From contig NW_002060957.1 in assembly GCF_000150275.1 (NCBI RefSeq), positions 1 through 64,000 of the forward strand: 64,000 nt of DNA, given 5' to 3'. This document shows, in pieces, positions 27,801-39,541 of the stretch. Position 1 is the first letter of the stretch. Each line of letters starts with the position of its first letter. The notes beneath the pieces were generated by a model, which saw only the letters and a program-made list of their open reading frames with translations, was not told the origin of the DNA and did no database searches. The translations under genes were made by a program, and so were the position numbers. This DNA comes from Trichoplax adhaerens. Its lineage: Eukaryota; Placozoa; Uniplacotomia; Trichoplacea; Trichoplacidae.

Positions 27801-29645
27801 TGTGTATCACAAATCAGCTTACAGTAACATAAACTTAAAATACACAACTTTACAAGTGATTCCATTATACACTTTATATCGTTTACACTATACGACGTCG
27901 ACACTATGGCTATAACGACTATTCGGATTTCAGAGTGTAAGTCTTAAATAGTCATATGTAACTTTACGTAACAGCAATTTCATACTTGTATTACCTTATA
28001 TTATCTCGATATCTCGGATACGATAAACTATCGAACACTAAATCTTATAATGTATATTATAAGTCAGCTTTGTAACAACATAAGTTGAAGTACTCATTTA
28101 ACAACTAACTTTATTATATATTTGTATCATGTACACTACATATCGTTAACTTTATGGATTACTCGGATTTCAGCGCGTAAGTCTTGCATTATCATATACA
28201 CATTTTATAATAGATTCATAGTTAAACATCCAGTTATACTATCGCGATATCTCAGATACGATAAAGTATCGAACACTAAGTGTTATAATGTATATTACAA
28301 AATAGCTTTGTAACAACATAACGTTAGAGTACACAAGTTAACAAATGATTCTATTATACACTTTTATCATTTACACTATATTACGTCAACATTATGGCTA
28401 TAACGATTTCTCGGAATTTAGCGCGTAAGTCTTGCATTATCATATTTATTTTTTACGATAGCTCCACACTTAAACTTCTTGTTGTACTATCGCGATATCT
28501 CAGATACGATGAACTATCGAACACTTAAGTATTATAATGTATATTACAAATCAGCTTTGTAATAACAATACGTTACAGAACACAAATTAACAAATAATTC
28601 TATTATACACTTTTATCATTGACACTATATGACGCCAACACTATGGCTATAACGATTACTCGGATTTTAGCGCGTAAGTCTCGTATCATATGTGATTTTT
28701 TATGATAGCTTCATAGTTGAATTTCTTGTTGTACCATCGCGATATCTCGGATACGATAAAGTATCATAATGTGTATTATAAATCAGCTTTGTAACAACAT
28801 AACGTTACAGTACACAAATTAATAAATGATTTTATCATACATTTTATATCAATTACACTACGTGATGTCAACACTCTGGCTATAACGATTACTCGGGTTT
28901 TAGCGCGTAAGTTTCGCATAATCATATGTCATTTTTTATGATAGCTTCATAGTTAAATTTCTTGTTGCACTATCTCGATATCTCAATAATGATGAAGCAT
29001 CATACACTGAGATATTATAATACGTATCACAAATCAGATTTATAAATAACATAACTTATAAATATACAACTTAATAAGTGATTCTATTATATATTTGTAT
29101 CATTTATACTCTATGACGTTGACGTTATGGCTATATCGATTATTTGAATTTCAGCGCGTAAGTCTTAAATAATCGTATGTAATTTTGCTTTACAGTAATT
29201 TCATGCCTGCATTATCTTATACTATCTCGATATTTCGCATACGATAAACTAGTGAAAACTAAAACATTATAATATGTATTACAAATCAGCTTTGCAACAA
29301 AATAACTTCAAAGACTCAATTTAATAACGAGTTTTATTATATATCTCAATATCTCGAATACGATGAACTATCAAACACTGAAAAATTATAATATTATAAT
29401 ATATATCGCAAATCAGCTTTATAGAAATATAAACTTAAAATACACAATTTATCAGGCAATTTTATTATAAATTTTGTATCATTTACACTATATGACGTCT
29501 AAATATGGCTGTAATAATTACTCGAATTTTAGCGTAGAAGTCTTGCATAATTATGTGTGATTTTATTTCTATCACAAAGTTATGCATAAATTGTTATTGT
29601 TTTATCTCGATATCTCGGATATGACGAAGTATAGGACACTAAAAT

Positions 29646-30784
29646 ATATGTTACTACTCATGGGTTATTTTAGTACAACCTACGACTTATTTATATTACA
29701 AGGGTTTGTTTAACAGTGAAATTAACTAATCTCTACTAGCATATAAGATTAGCAGTTGTTACCACATTCATAACTTACTGCTATTTACGAATTGAAAACA
29801 ATCATATAAATTTTATAACGAGGTATCGATTATCTATTACTACACGTACAATAACATTAAGTTCTTCGAGATTAATATTTCTTTACCTTCGGGGTATTTA
29901 TATAGTAATATTTTATACAGCAGTAGTGCATAATTGAAATCAAAGTCTGATTTAGCTAAAAAGAAGTTAACAATCGAAGGATTAGAAGTCGAAGTTAATT
30001 AATCCATTTTCTTAATTTACACCTATAATATGCATCTGGCATCATAGCTGAATGCAGATGACAGCAATTGTAGTACTTAAATCAACCTTGACTATTCTTA
30101 TGTTTGTTGTCGCCTTTGATACTGCATCACAAGAGTTAAATCATGAAAATTATTTACATCTGAAAATTAAAATGATGATACTTTAACTGCGAACTAACTC
30201 TCATAGATTATCGTTCTGCGCTGTATGTATTCTACTAGAAAACTTTACATGCGTCATTAACGTGATTTTCTTTCTTGATTTTCTTATATTTTTTAATTTA
30301 ATATGCCACCGATTTCATCATGAAATTTTACGTATAAAGTCAGCAAGTTAAATATTATTTGTTCACTAACTGTTCAAATTGTATGCAAGCTATACGCTTA
30401 ATTAGACATTGCATAGCACTAGAACTAAAATTATATCAGAGATTTAGAATTAGGAGGTGTATTTTAGCTTTCTTATTCTATAATGCAAATACTAACTAAG
30501 TCTACTTTATGTATAACTAATCGCTATCATCTCGCTTGGATCGATCTGAAGTAAACTTTGCTCGGTAAGAACTCTTCTATAAAGCTTTCTACACTCTTTA
30601 ATGTTCGTGTATAATCCATTATTTTAAAGTAATAGTTAATCGTTTATTTTATTAGATTTAGTAACAATTACAATACATATTATTAATATTAGACAAATAG
30701 AGACTTTCAGATTCTTAAATTACCCTACTGTAAAATATAAATTACTACAACAATTGCTACTGCTTGAAGATATTTTAAAAAGAA
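29646..30784. other. Spacer between satellite and duplication copy 2
   Basis: AT-rich sequence with no monomer structure and no recognisable gene, RNA or element. It forms the left flank of copy 2. Confidence 0.5.
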
Positions 30785-33700
30785 TTTAAATCATTGACAT
30801 AACTTTAAGAATTGGTTAATAGCAAAATGCAATGAAATTTTTTATCTTATGTATTGACTAGAGATATATAGCAATCCACTTGCTTTCAGTTAGATAGCAG
30901 AACGGGAGCAGCTCTTATTTAATGACATTGGAAATGCAAGAAACACGCAGGCTTTCAGATCTGTCGAAAAGATTCTTAATTGATAATTAACAATAACAGT
31001 ATAATTTAAGTAGAGACTAAACTGAAATTAAAACTGAAAGCAATTTGCTATTATACATCCTTAAGAAGTTGTAAGCTAGCTTAGGTACGATATCTGTAAG
31101 AGTATATCTCGTAACAAGATTTGTATCTGCGGTAGAGTTGTTTAAAATTTACAATTTATTTTACACTTAAATGGAACATGCAATCGTTTATTTTTCGTCA
31201 GCGAAAGTCTATGCTATTACAATAAAGTTAATCTTCTTGCTTTAATCCTATAACTTAGTACAAATTTAGTGCATGCGTTATCTATGGGGAAAAATACTGT
31301 ATTTTAATGCAGTTTTTTTCGCCTGTAAAATTCATTCAATTCAACTAATTTTTGTGCATGATGAACGGTGGCTAAAACTGCAGCACACATTATTTTTTTG
31401 TTACTGTAGCTTGGCATACAACCCTCACTTTAAGATTCAATATCTAAATTCTTACGTATAGTATTCGCAAGTAATGACTAGTTAATGGCAAGCTATGCGC
31501 TTTTAATTCGCCTTCGTAGAAGATTAACGAAACGAGTCGGTTATTTTCTCGATTTCTTTTTCGAAGTCATCGTAGTACTATCATCGTCTATTAAAATTAA
31601 AATTTAGAAAAGCGGCATAGAAATATTTGAATCATTATTCCTTTAAATTTTTACACGTTTGCTTTAGTGATCACCGTCCTTTATTTTGGATGTAGGAGTA
31701 CCGTAACCCCAAATTTTAAGCTAGTAAAGGTAGTCATCGATGACTTTACTATTCACAGCTGCTATTATCGGTTTGTTATTTCGTTGGATTAAGCAGATCT
31801 ATCATACGTGATGATCTCAGCTAATTACAGTAGTGGTGTGTGTTAAAGTGTACTAGTAAGATAAATTAAAGCATTATCCGAGGTAAAACTGATCAATGTG
31901 CTTAATAAAGCAATTTTCGTACATAATGGTGTAGTAAAGGACTAAAAGCAGAGTCCTTTATAGCTTTTAGTATGTAACTAGTGTTACTTTACTATAGAAA
32001 ATACCTAGAAAGTGATAGTGTCTTTAAGTTTTACCCTGCCAAATCATCATGACGCCATCTTTTCTTCTTCATTATTTTACAAGGTATTCTATAGATTATT
32101 ATAGAAGTAGCCCTAGAGCAATTGCCTAATCTAAAGAAAGGGCGTTTGATAGTCTATTCAAATTGTAAATGAATTTGGCTTAGTAACAAAACCCTATCCG
32201 TAGAGAAAGGGGATTTATAACATGACGATAAAGTACTGTAATGTAGTCTATAATTGTACAGTTACCGTACAACCTGACGCTAAAACATCAACTGTCAATA
32301 CTTAGCGATACTAATGTCAGAAAAGTAGTCGTAATAGTCATATAAAATTTTTTGTCATATACAATTTTACTACAATTACCTCAGTCCCGTTTTTTAGCAA
32401 AAAGAGGGTTCTTGCTACACCTTGTACTTATGTTAAACTAAGTGATATCCCAATGTTTTAATTGTACTTTAGTATAATCTATAATGGATATCCTGTCGAG
32501 AATATGCACTAATCATTTATATATATATACTGTATGCAAAACCAGTTATCTATCTGTTAGTTTAAATTAAGTAAGCCTCGATAAGCTGCATGCTAATGTG
32601 CCATATTTAGTCAGTACAATTCGTGAAAGTGATAAACAGATAAGAAATATTATTTACGGGCATCTGCTGATATCATAACCATACATTGACCTATAAATCA
32701 TCACAAATCATAAGATACTAGTGCAAACTCCCGTCGCTTTACTGACGGTTTACGATAATGTGCTCATTTAACAGAGGTTCAGTAACTTTATACCGTACCG
32801 TATAGACCTGTCAGAGGTTCAGTAACTTTATATCGTGTACTGTCCTACTTTGTTAATTAAAATATCTAATATAAATTGTTGTTTGTTCCGGTAGTCTAAT
32901 AAGCGTTAATGAATACTTGTTTATTGATAAGGTTAACGTCTAAGTAATTGAATACTAATACCTAAGTGTAATCCAGCGGATCTAGTAGATTCTTTTACTA
33001 GGATTTATCTCCGTAAAGTAAAGTCCTTAAACCTATTACCCGTTGGCAGCTTATCTGTGTAGTCGAGTGTTAGTTCAACTACGATAAGTCGCCTAAGTCA
33101 GTTGGGGACACGAGTAGTCGTGATAATAGCGTTTAAGACCCGTTCGAAAGGGCAATTCGTAACAGATGTATAATAATTTTATACTTTAATCTACAATAGT
33201 ATTCAATAGCGCAGCAATAGCCATTGCTTTTAAAAAGTTGTTTACAGCATTCGCCATTCGATATTACCATTAACTGTCATAGCTTATTTTTATAGATTAC
33301 AAAAATTAGGTCTGAATATGCCAGCGGTAGAGTTTTAGTGGGGTACAGTATATTAAATAGGTTACTCACCATCATTAGAGCAATTTATTAAACGAATATT
33401 ATGATGCCATTTACTTACTCTGAATGCGAACATCAGTTTGGGCGTATAGTATATATAAAAAATTTTGATGATACTGTGCAATTTTCCTTTTATCATGCTA
33501 ATTGTAGAATACTCTAACTAAAAGCGCTTTCCTTTCATCTCACCAGCAAATAAAAAATCTTATAATGCAACTTAAATAAAAATTATCTCTATGATAAATA
33601 GATGTCATCAGAATTTATTATAGTACAGTAATACAGTCTTCGCGGATTGTCTAATAGGATAAACTACTAAAATACAGAAAGCTTCTATCAACAGCTATTA

Positions 33701-33794
33701 CATTTTTGTTCTAGTTGTATCGAAGGTCAAACAGCTGAATTATTCATTCACTTAATTGTGTGCAACGGGAAAGCTATTCCTACTTTTCACATTT
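30785..33794. other. Copy 2 left part, no gene seen
   Basis: Up to 32528 this matches copy 1 with two stretches missing. From about 32530 it is unique to copy 2. A 21-bp unit (TCAGAGGTTCAGTAACTTTAT) occurs twice, near 32775 and 32815. No convincing coding sequence is seen. A 62-codon frame at 31273-31461 is AT-rich and its copy-1 counterpart has stops. Confidence 0.5.
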
Positions 33795-35345
33795 TCAGCA
33801 TGAGCAATCGATCTGTCATGTCTGCGATTCCTCAACAAATTAAGTCTCTTTACGAAAGAGTGTAGAAAATTATGAATCAGACTTTCATATAGAAGCTTTG
33901 TGTTCTGCTATACAAGTGTTGGATAAAATTCAAGCTCTACCCAGAATTACCGCAGATCTTGATTGATTTCGATGTGATGTTTACCTTCTCATCAGTGATA
34001 TATATAGAGAGCTTGGGAAATGGATAGAAGCAAAGGAATTGAATTAAAGTGCACTAAAAATAGCAAAAAAACTAAAGGAAGGAATGATCACGGCTGGATG
34101 TCTACACAGTCAAGCAAGAATTATGCAATTACTTGGATTGGATAGAGCACTGGATGATGATATCGAATCGCTAGATTTATATCGTTTAGTTGAGGATGAT
34201 GAAGATATTGGCGATACTTATCTATTGACTACATAGTATATAAGAGGTGGTGTAGTTCGATAATCTGGTAATCGAGTACTTGAAAAGCTCGTGAATTCCA
34301 AAGCTAAGGAGATACCAAATAGATTATTACCCTTACCCTTACATCGTGAGTAATTTCCATTTTTTTTCAATACTTTGGTCAAGGCAAGGCCATCTGCCTT
34401 TCCTGTAATTCTTTCAGCATGTTTGCAAATTTACTGCTGAAATTATAATAAACTGGTGATTTTTCCTGATTTTAGTTAGTGTTTAAGTGATTGCTAGTTT
34501 TAAAAAGTCAAGCTTTAAACAACTATTAGGCTATGATTGCTATAATATTCTCCATTTGCTTAAAAATCTTTTCAAATTTTATAATCAGTCTTTGATCACA
34601 ATTATTTTTATGTTACTACATCCTAGAGTAACATTGGTGTTCTCTACAAATAAACTAATAGCAAGAAATTACATAAGGTTAGTAGAAGAAAAGAATGGTA
34701 TTTACTGCATGTGTTGAATCATGCTAGGTTACAGCCTAGATATACGTCATCAACTAGTTAAGTAGCTATAGTAAAGTAATGTAAAATGATGTAAAATTTA
34801 CAAGCTTATTGTGTAATTAGTAGATCTATCTGATGCGATAGAGGCGTAAGAAGTACTTTTTAAAATTATATAGAAAGTGCAGCAGGAGAGAATTATAAAC
34901 GCGAAAGAATGCTTATGATAGTTTATATCTATAATCAAACAGCAATATAAGGGGCATCTATTCTAATCAAGATAAATATGAAGAACTTATTTCAGCACTT
35001 GAAAAATCACTCAAAATTCGATTATTTTCCGCGAGGACAATCTTTCTGAACTTGTGAAATCTTATAGCAACATCGTAAGTATTTATAAAAATCAGGGCAA
35101 GTACAATAAAGCTCTTTCTATATGTCAGAAATTGTAAAATACTCTTATTATAGATATTTTCGTCGTCATCACACTATGCTGCTGCATAATATAATACTCT
35201 GAGAGCTACTTCTGATAATCGAGGCAATCATAAGGAAGTTGCCTCTATGCATGAGGAATCTCACGAGATTTTGCTATTAACTCAGATTGCAATTATCCCA
35301 ATATTGTGCGTATTAATAAGAAGAAGCGTTTTGTCAACCTTCTTT
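33795..35345 (+). pseudogene. Decayed TPR-repeat gene (kinesin-light-chain-like TPRs)
   Basis: Short stretches in shifting + frames read like tetratricopeptide repeats of the kinesin-light-chain/NB-ARC-associated type. They include LDKIQALPRITADL, then VYLLISDIYRELGKWIEAKE, LKIAKKLKEGM, TAGCLHSQARIMQLLGLDRAL (about 33930-34170), SALEKSLKIR (about 35000), and SYSNIVSIYKNQGKYNKAL with SICQKL (about 35060-35140). A later NRGNHKEVASMHEES (about 35220-35270) follows the usual N-x-G-x-x-x-E-A-x-x-x-x-x-x-S pattern. In-frame stops (about 33966, 34048, 34234) and several frameshifts break it, so no product is expected. TPR arrays of this type are often C-terminal to NB-ARC or death-fold domains. It lies in copy-2-specific DNA a few kb upstream of a CARD-like ORF on the same strand. 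Confidence 0.65.
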
Positions 35346-36759
35346 CAAAGAAAATAAAAATTTAGAATAATTTTGCTAAATGGCATAAACAATACAATGA
35401 AATTCTATACCGCTCAAGCAAATTTAAATCAAAAATTGTTGTACGTACCCGTAATTGAATAAAGAATTACTTAGTGCAATAATGTAATATAATGTAGGTG
35501 AACATACAGGCACACTGTAGCCTTATAATACGAGTAGATTATTGTATTTTTCCTTTTATGCGGCAAAATAGATCAATAGTTTATCTTATCCCTTTCTACC
35601 TCCTATCTGCTGTAAATTAATAGCACATTACAGGAATTATAGGTATGCAATGCATAGTGTAATCCTATTATGATGATCTAGATCTGTTAAGGTAGCGAGT
35701 TTTACTTGCTAGTCATTTATGTTATAAACGAAATAGTTAAATACAGTACAGTATCTCTTTTAGCAATACGTTAATATTAAATATTCATGTGATACACCAA
35801 CATGATATTAAACTAGCAATTCAATCGGTATAGTTGCTCTTTAGAGTAATATAAGCAATACGGATAATAATAATAATTATTATACTTGATATATCTGCCA
35901 GTATCTCTTTTAATCAGTAATGCAAACTCTGCCACTTAGTTGTATTCTTTGAAAAATACTACAATAGTAAAGTAGCCTACGAAAGAATGATTTAAAGATA
36001 CGAGATAACATTAATCGTTGTAATATTTTCATGTATCATTTTTCATTGATAGCGACTTCTTTTTCAATAATTTAACTACAATAGGCCGGAACAAGTTTAA
36101 GTCAGTTTATGATATGTGAGTATAAATGCAACACATACATATGAAATATAATTCGGAATAAGTTACGAAATTATAAGAAAGTACCGTATGATCTTATCAT
36201 TTAGTCAATTTCATGTTTCGTTATTTATTCAAGATTATTTTTTTAATTTTATGCTTATCTACAAGCCCAATAAGAATGTTAACTCAATACACAGTAGTCC
36301 ATAAACTATAATTTCTTGAGTTGACTATTAGGTCAATTATTCTAGGATAAAGAACGTTGAACTCGCCGTAGGTGTACAATATTTTCATATTACATTAATT
36401 AATTTTCAGAGAACACTCGATAAGGAAAGGTACATCATTTTCACATTGTACTAGTTAGTATAATCACTCTCATATATCTTTCTGCTATTCTTAATAAAAG
36501 CAATCGTTCGCAAAGCAATTGGAATAAACTGCTTATATGACTGGTTTTGGATAAACAGTTGAACCTCACATTATTAGTACCATCCTAGCTGATGATAAAA
36601 TGGAAATATCTCCATAATTTATGCGTAGGTAACTGTCAATTGCTATCATAATTTTCATACTAACAGTTACAAAATTGAATTATACATTGACAAAATATTG
36701 TACAATATCACTTTATCGGATTTCTTCCGATTTTAAAATATGATTGGTCAATCCACTAA
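35346..36759. other. Spacer, nothing recognised
   Basis: AT-rich sequence between two decayed TPR fragments. No ORF with a recognisable motif, no RNA gene and no clear repeat is seen. Confidence 0.5.
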
Positions 36760-36960
36760 ATCTATTAGCTTCAAAATGATAAGGATCTACACGAAAAGGA
36801 TGCAGAACGACATCAATCCGGTGATCTAATGAAGTAATGTCTTATTTTATTCTAGTCTTGATAAAATTTCAAGCAATATCTGAAAGCAATATCCATGCTG
36901 ATCGACTTCGATGTAATATATATCAGATTTTAAGTAACCTATATAGAGATTAAGCTACAC
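36760..36960 (+). pseudogene. Second decayed TPR-like fragment
   Basis: Broken + frames read NDKDLHEKDAERHQSGDL, then SLDKISSNI and HADRLRCNIYQILSNLYRD. The order LDKI..., DRLRCNIYQILSNLYRD parallels LDKIQ..., (D)FRCDVYLLISDIYREL in the fragment at about 33930-34020. It is therefore probably a paralogous remnant of the same TPR family. It is short and frame-shifted, so the call rests mainly on that internal similarity. Confidence 0.4.
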
Positions 36961-37944
36961 CCCAAATAACTGACGTACAATCCTACATACATTCATCTAT
37001 TGCCTATCTACATCAATAATTTCAAAAATTCAGTAGTTTATTTACAGTAGCATTATTTGAAATTTAGCCTATCTAATTTTTTTGAGCGGTAGAGATTTTA
37101 AAATATGAGTAATTGACTAATAAATTCCGTTATACCTCGGAACAGGAATCTCTATACAAAAAAGTCTATAGAAAATCACCAGCCTCATATTATTAATGAC
37201 GCAATGTCATATTTATGCAAGTTTTACTCGAAATGCAATATAATACGAGTGAGTGTATCTTAACATGGCCCAAAACAAGTTTAGGTCTTAATAGAACATT
37301 CGAATCCTACATCCGTAGCTTAGCTATAAGTAGGCATTAATAAATGTTTTCTTTCGTTCATGCATTATGTTTTCGTGACTCCCTTCTTCTTTTTCAGCAT
37401 ATTCATTTTTAATAGCTAAAAATGTAAAATTTAGAGCCGTATTATGACGTATATATGCTATGAATGGGTATAAATTAAAATTTAGTCATAAATGCATTCA
37501 TACAGATATGCGATAAGTAGATATTAAGTCATTCATAAATTCCATTTATCCATATTTATCCGTGATTGCCTTTTTCTTTCCAATTTTATGTATATTTACA
37601 GACGCCCAAAAGTACAGACTCTTTACTTCATTAATTATTCCGTAACCTACTATAGCATATTCTATGTCCTGGATAAAACATCACATGATTCGCCATACGT
37701 GTACTCCATTATTAATAATGTTATTATTATAAGTAATACTCCTATTCCATACTGCAGTGCTCTACCTCAAAATCTTGATGATTTTCCATATTGTATCGCA
37801 ATCATGACGTAATCTATTAGTATTACCAGTAGTATGCAATAAAGCTATAGGTTGAACTTGGAGAAAACTCCATCAATCTGCTAGCCGAAATTACTTTACC
37901 TTTCAATGCAAAACTGTTCCGTCTACGGTTAATCAAGTAATACT
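36961..37944. other. Spacer upstream of the CARD-like ORF
   Basis: No supported feature. A 74-codon + frame at 37588-37812 has no recognisable motif and a composition expected of AT-rich noncoding DNA. Confidence 0.45.
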
Positions 37945-38358
37945 ATGGCGATGCCAAATAAACCTCTAAAAGGTACCCCTGAATTCCAAGCTTTAAAAGC
38001 ATGCCATATGAATCTGATCTATACCATACCTACTGATGATGTACTCCATCAATTATTTGAAAAAGGCGTTATACCGGTTGATTTATTAGTTGGACAGGGT
38101 GTAGCAGTACCTTTCGAGAGGGCTAAAAATGAAAAATTACTCTTGCAGATTTACTCTGGTACTTTAGGAGATTTTTACACATTTTTAAGTGTATTGTGTA
38201 GTAAAAACTGTGTTAACAAACAGCCAAGTATTCGCTTAAAAGAAGAGCTACTTAAAAGAGGAATCGATGTGGAAAAAAGCAGAACAGGTATCCGTTATCG
38301 TTCAATATTGACAACATGGCCGTTGCTATTCTATTCCTATTTATCATGTTTGTATTAG
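37945..38358 (+). CDS. CARD-like (death-fold) protein or exon, 137 codons
   Basis: The frame opens with ATG at 37945 and ends at TAG 38356-38358. Residues about 12-95 have the spacing of a caspase-recruitment domain. An amphipathic first helix (FQALKACHMNLIYTI) is followed by DDVLHQLFEKGVIPVDLL, a polar turn, ERAKNEKLLLQIYSGTLGD, then FYTFLSVLCSKN and a basic last helix (LKEELLKRGI). The pattern 'helix, LhxxLhxxGVI, turn, KxxxLLxxh, FxxFLxxL' is typical of CARDs, which pair with other CARDs in apoptosis and innate immune adaptors. After residue 115 the sequence looks like intron read-through. A GT within AACAGGTATCC (about 38286) may be a donor, so this could be the first exon of a longer gene. 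No copy exists in duplication copy 1. Family assignment is by pattern only. Confidence 0.5.
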   Translation: MAMPNKPLKGTPEFQALKACHMNLIYTIPTDDVLHQLFEKGVIPVDLLVGQGVAVPFERAKNEKLLLQIYSGTLGDFYTFLSVLCSKNCVNKQPSIRLKEELLKRGIDVEKSRTGIRYRSILTTWPLLFYSYLSCLY

Positions 38359-39541
38359 AAGATCCAATTGTAATATATACGAGGCAATAGTTGAATAATA
38401 AATAATATTGTCAGTGCTGATTATGTTCATTTTCATCTTCTGCTGTAATTTTTTATGATATTATAAGATTAAGAACGTCTCTAAACTTAGTCGCATAGAG
38501 GAAGCTTTTTGTTTACACTTTACTAGGAAAATAGCATTACTTGCGAATTCTTTTGATATTCATTTCTATTACAAGAATGTAATAATCACCTAGACTATTC
38601 CTGGACAAATTCTTCTCGTCATTTTAATATTTTACATCTACCGCATAAAATTGTATCAAATATATTTTAATTCGACAATCGCCAACTACAGTTTGTCTTT
38701 CATTACTTCTATCTTCGCTACCTTACTTCAATATCTAACCACTTACTATACCTTTACTACCATTAGTAGCCATTAATCATAATGATATAATTACCTTCGT
38801 ACTATTTTACTCTAAATTAGTAATGTCCAACCAATAAATTTCATTATCCGATACTGCTGCGTTGGTACAGTACTTGCTTTTACGTTAATATTTATCTAGA
38901 CTACCGACCAATCGACAATAATTAGTCATTACCCCACTGCGGCTAAACTATAATCGAATTCACACTTATTTCAATGTTTAATTCTTTGAGTACGAAATAG
39001 CTTTATCAACGCACTAGGAAATCTCACTACAGTATAACTTTCACATGGTTTGCAACATGTTAATAATCTAGTGCATTTCAAGCAGAAGTGAAGGTGATCT
39101 CAAACAAATTAAGCTTCTAAAAATTGTAGATTATATAAGAGTAATTAAAATATACATAACCTATATAATATATTGTTAATTAATTATCGCCTTGCTACGG
39201 TACCTTGTTGTGTTGATATTCAGTGCATTACTCATATACTTGGATATTTTTCTTGATTTTTTGGATACTATTTCTCTAGTCGAGAAAAGATACGATGTTC
39301 ATTAATGATTTAATACTTTAGTTTTATGCCGTATATTAACAACGCAGTTGTTATTTCTATGAGTACGATGGGGAAAAAAATTGGCTACTGCCACTATAAT
39401 ATTTTTATGCATTTCGTGAACCCAAAGGAACGTGATTCGTCTAATTTGTCTATGGTTCAACTGAATTAAATAGAAACAAATTCTCGTTTTAGTTTATTAT
39501 GCTAACAGTTATTGTACTGATTTAAAGATCCATATAAAGAG
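38359..39541. other. Spacer between CARD-like ORF and RCC1-repeat gene
   Basis: No gene is seen. It contains the 87-bp inverted segment (39069-39155) and then re-enters the collinear duplication at about 39172. The last 350 bases, conserved in both copies, are the probable promoter region of the RCC1-repeat gene. Confidence 0.5.
39069..39155 (-). repeat. 87-bp segment inverted relative to duplication copy 1
   Basis: The sequence from TAGTGCATTTCAAG to AATTAAAATATAC is the reverse complement of 5223-5309 with few differences. In copy 1 the segment bridges the blocks 5060-5220 and 5318 onward without interruption. Here it stands at the right edge of about 6.5 kb of copy-2-specific DNA. Confidence 0.85.

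Larger units (their letters stand above)
16490..29645. repeat. Satellite array with roughly 245-bp monomers and higher-order structure
   Basis: About 13 kb is built of diverged monomers of roughly 240-255 bp in one orientation. Recurrent blocks in each monomer are a TATCTCGATATCTCGGATACGA box, CTATCGAACACTAAA, a TTACAAATCAGCTTTGTAAC box, a TTCTATTATACACTT box, TATGACGTCAACATTATGGC, and TTACTCGGATTTCAG followed by three variable bases and GTAAGTCT. A non-monomer head segment (TGATTGTTAATACCTACG...) recurs at about 16510, 20355 and 25570. In the second and third cases it is followed by about 0.65 kb (20750-21408, 25970-26591) that is absent after the first. The head segments divide the array into blocks of about 3.9, 5.2 and 4.1 kb. 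The many 60-70-codon frames on - are by-products; an identical 64-residue frame occurs at 22514, 24178 and 27710. Confidence 0.9.

Noticed and set aside
22383-27904. Identical 62-65-codon frames on - repeated across the array
   Set aside because: They recur at fixed monomer positions because the satellite is repeated. Their composition is that of AT-rich DNA and related monomers have stops.
16490-29645. CRISPR-like array or clustered ncRNA genes
   Set aside because: Monomers are contiguous and diverged throughout, without short exact repeats separated by unique spacers and without pol III boxes or a common foldable RNA core that I could see.
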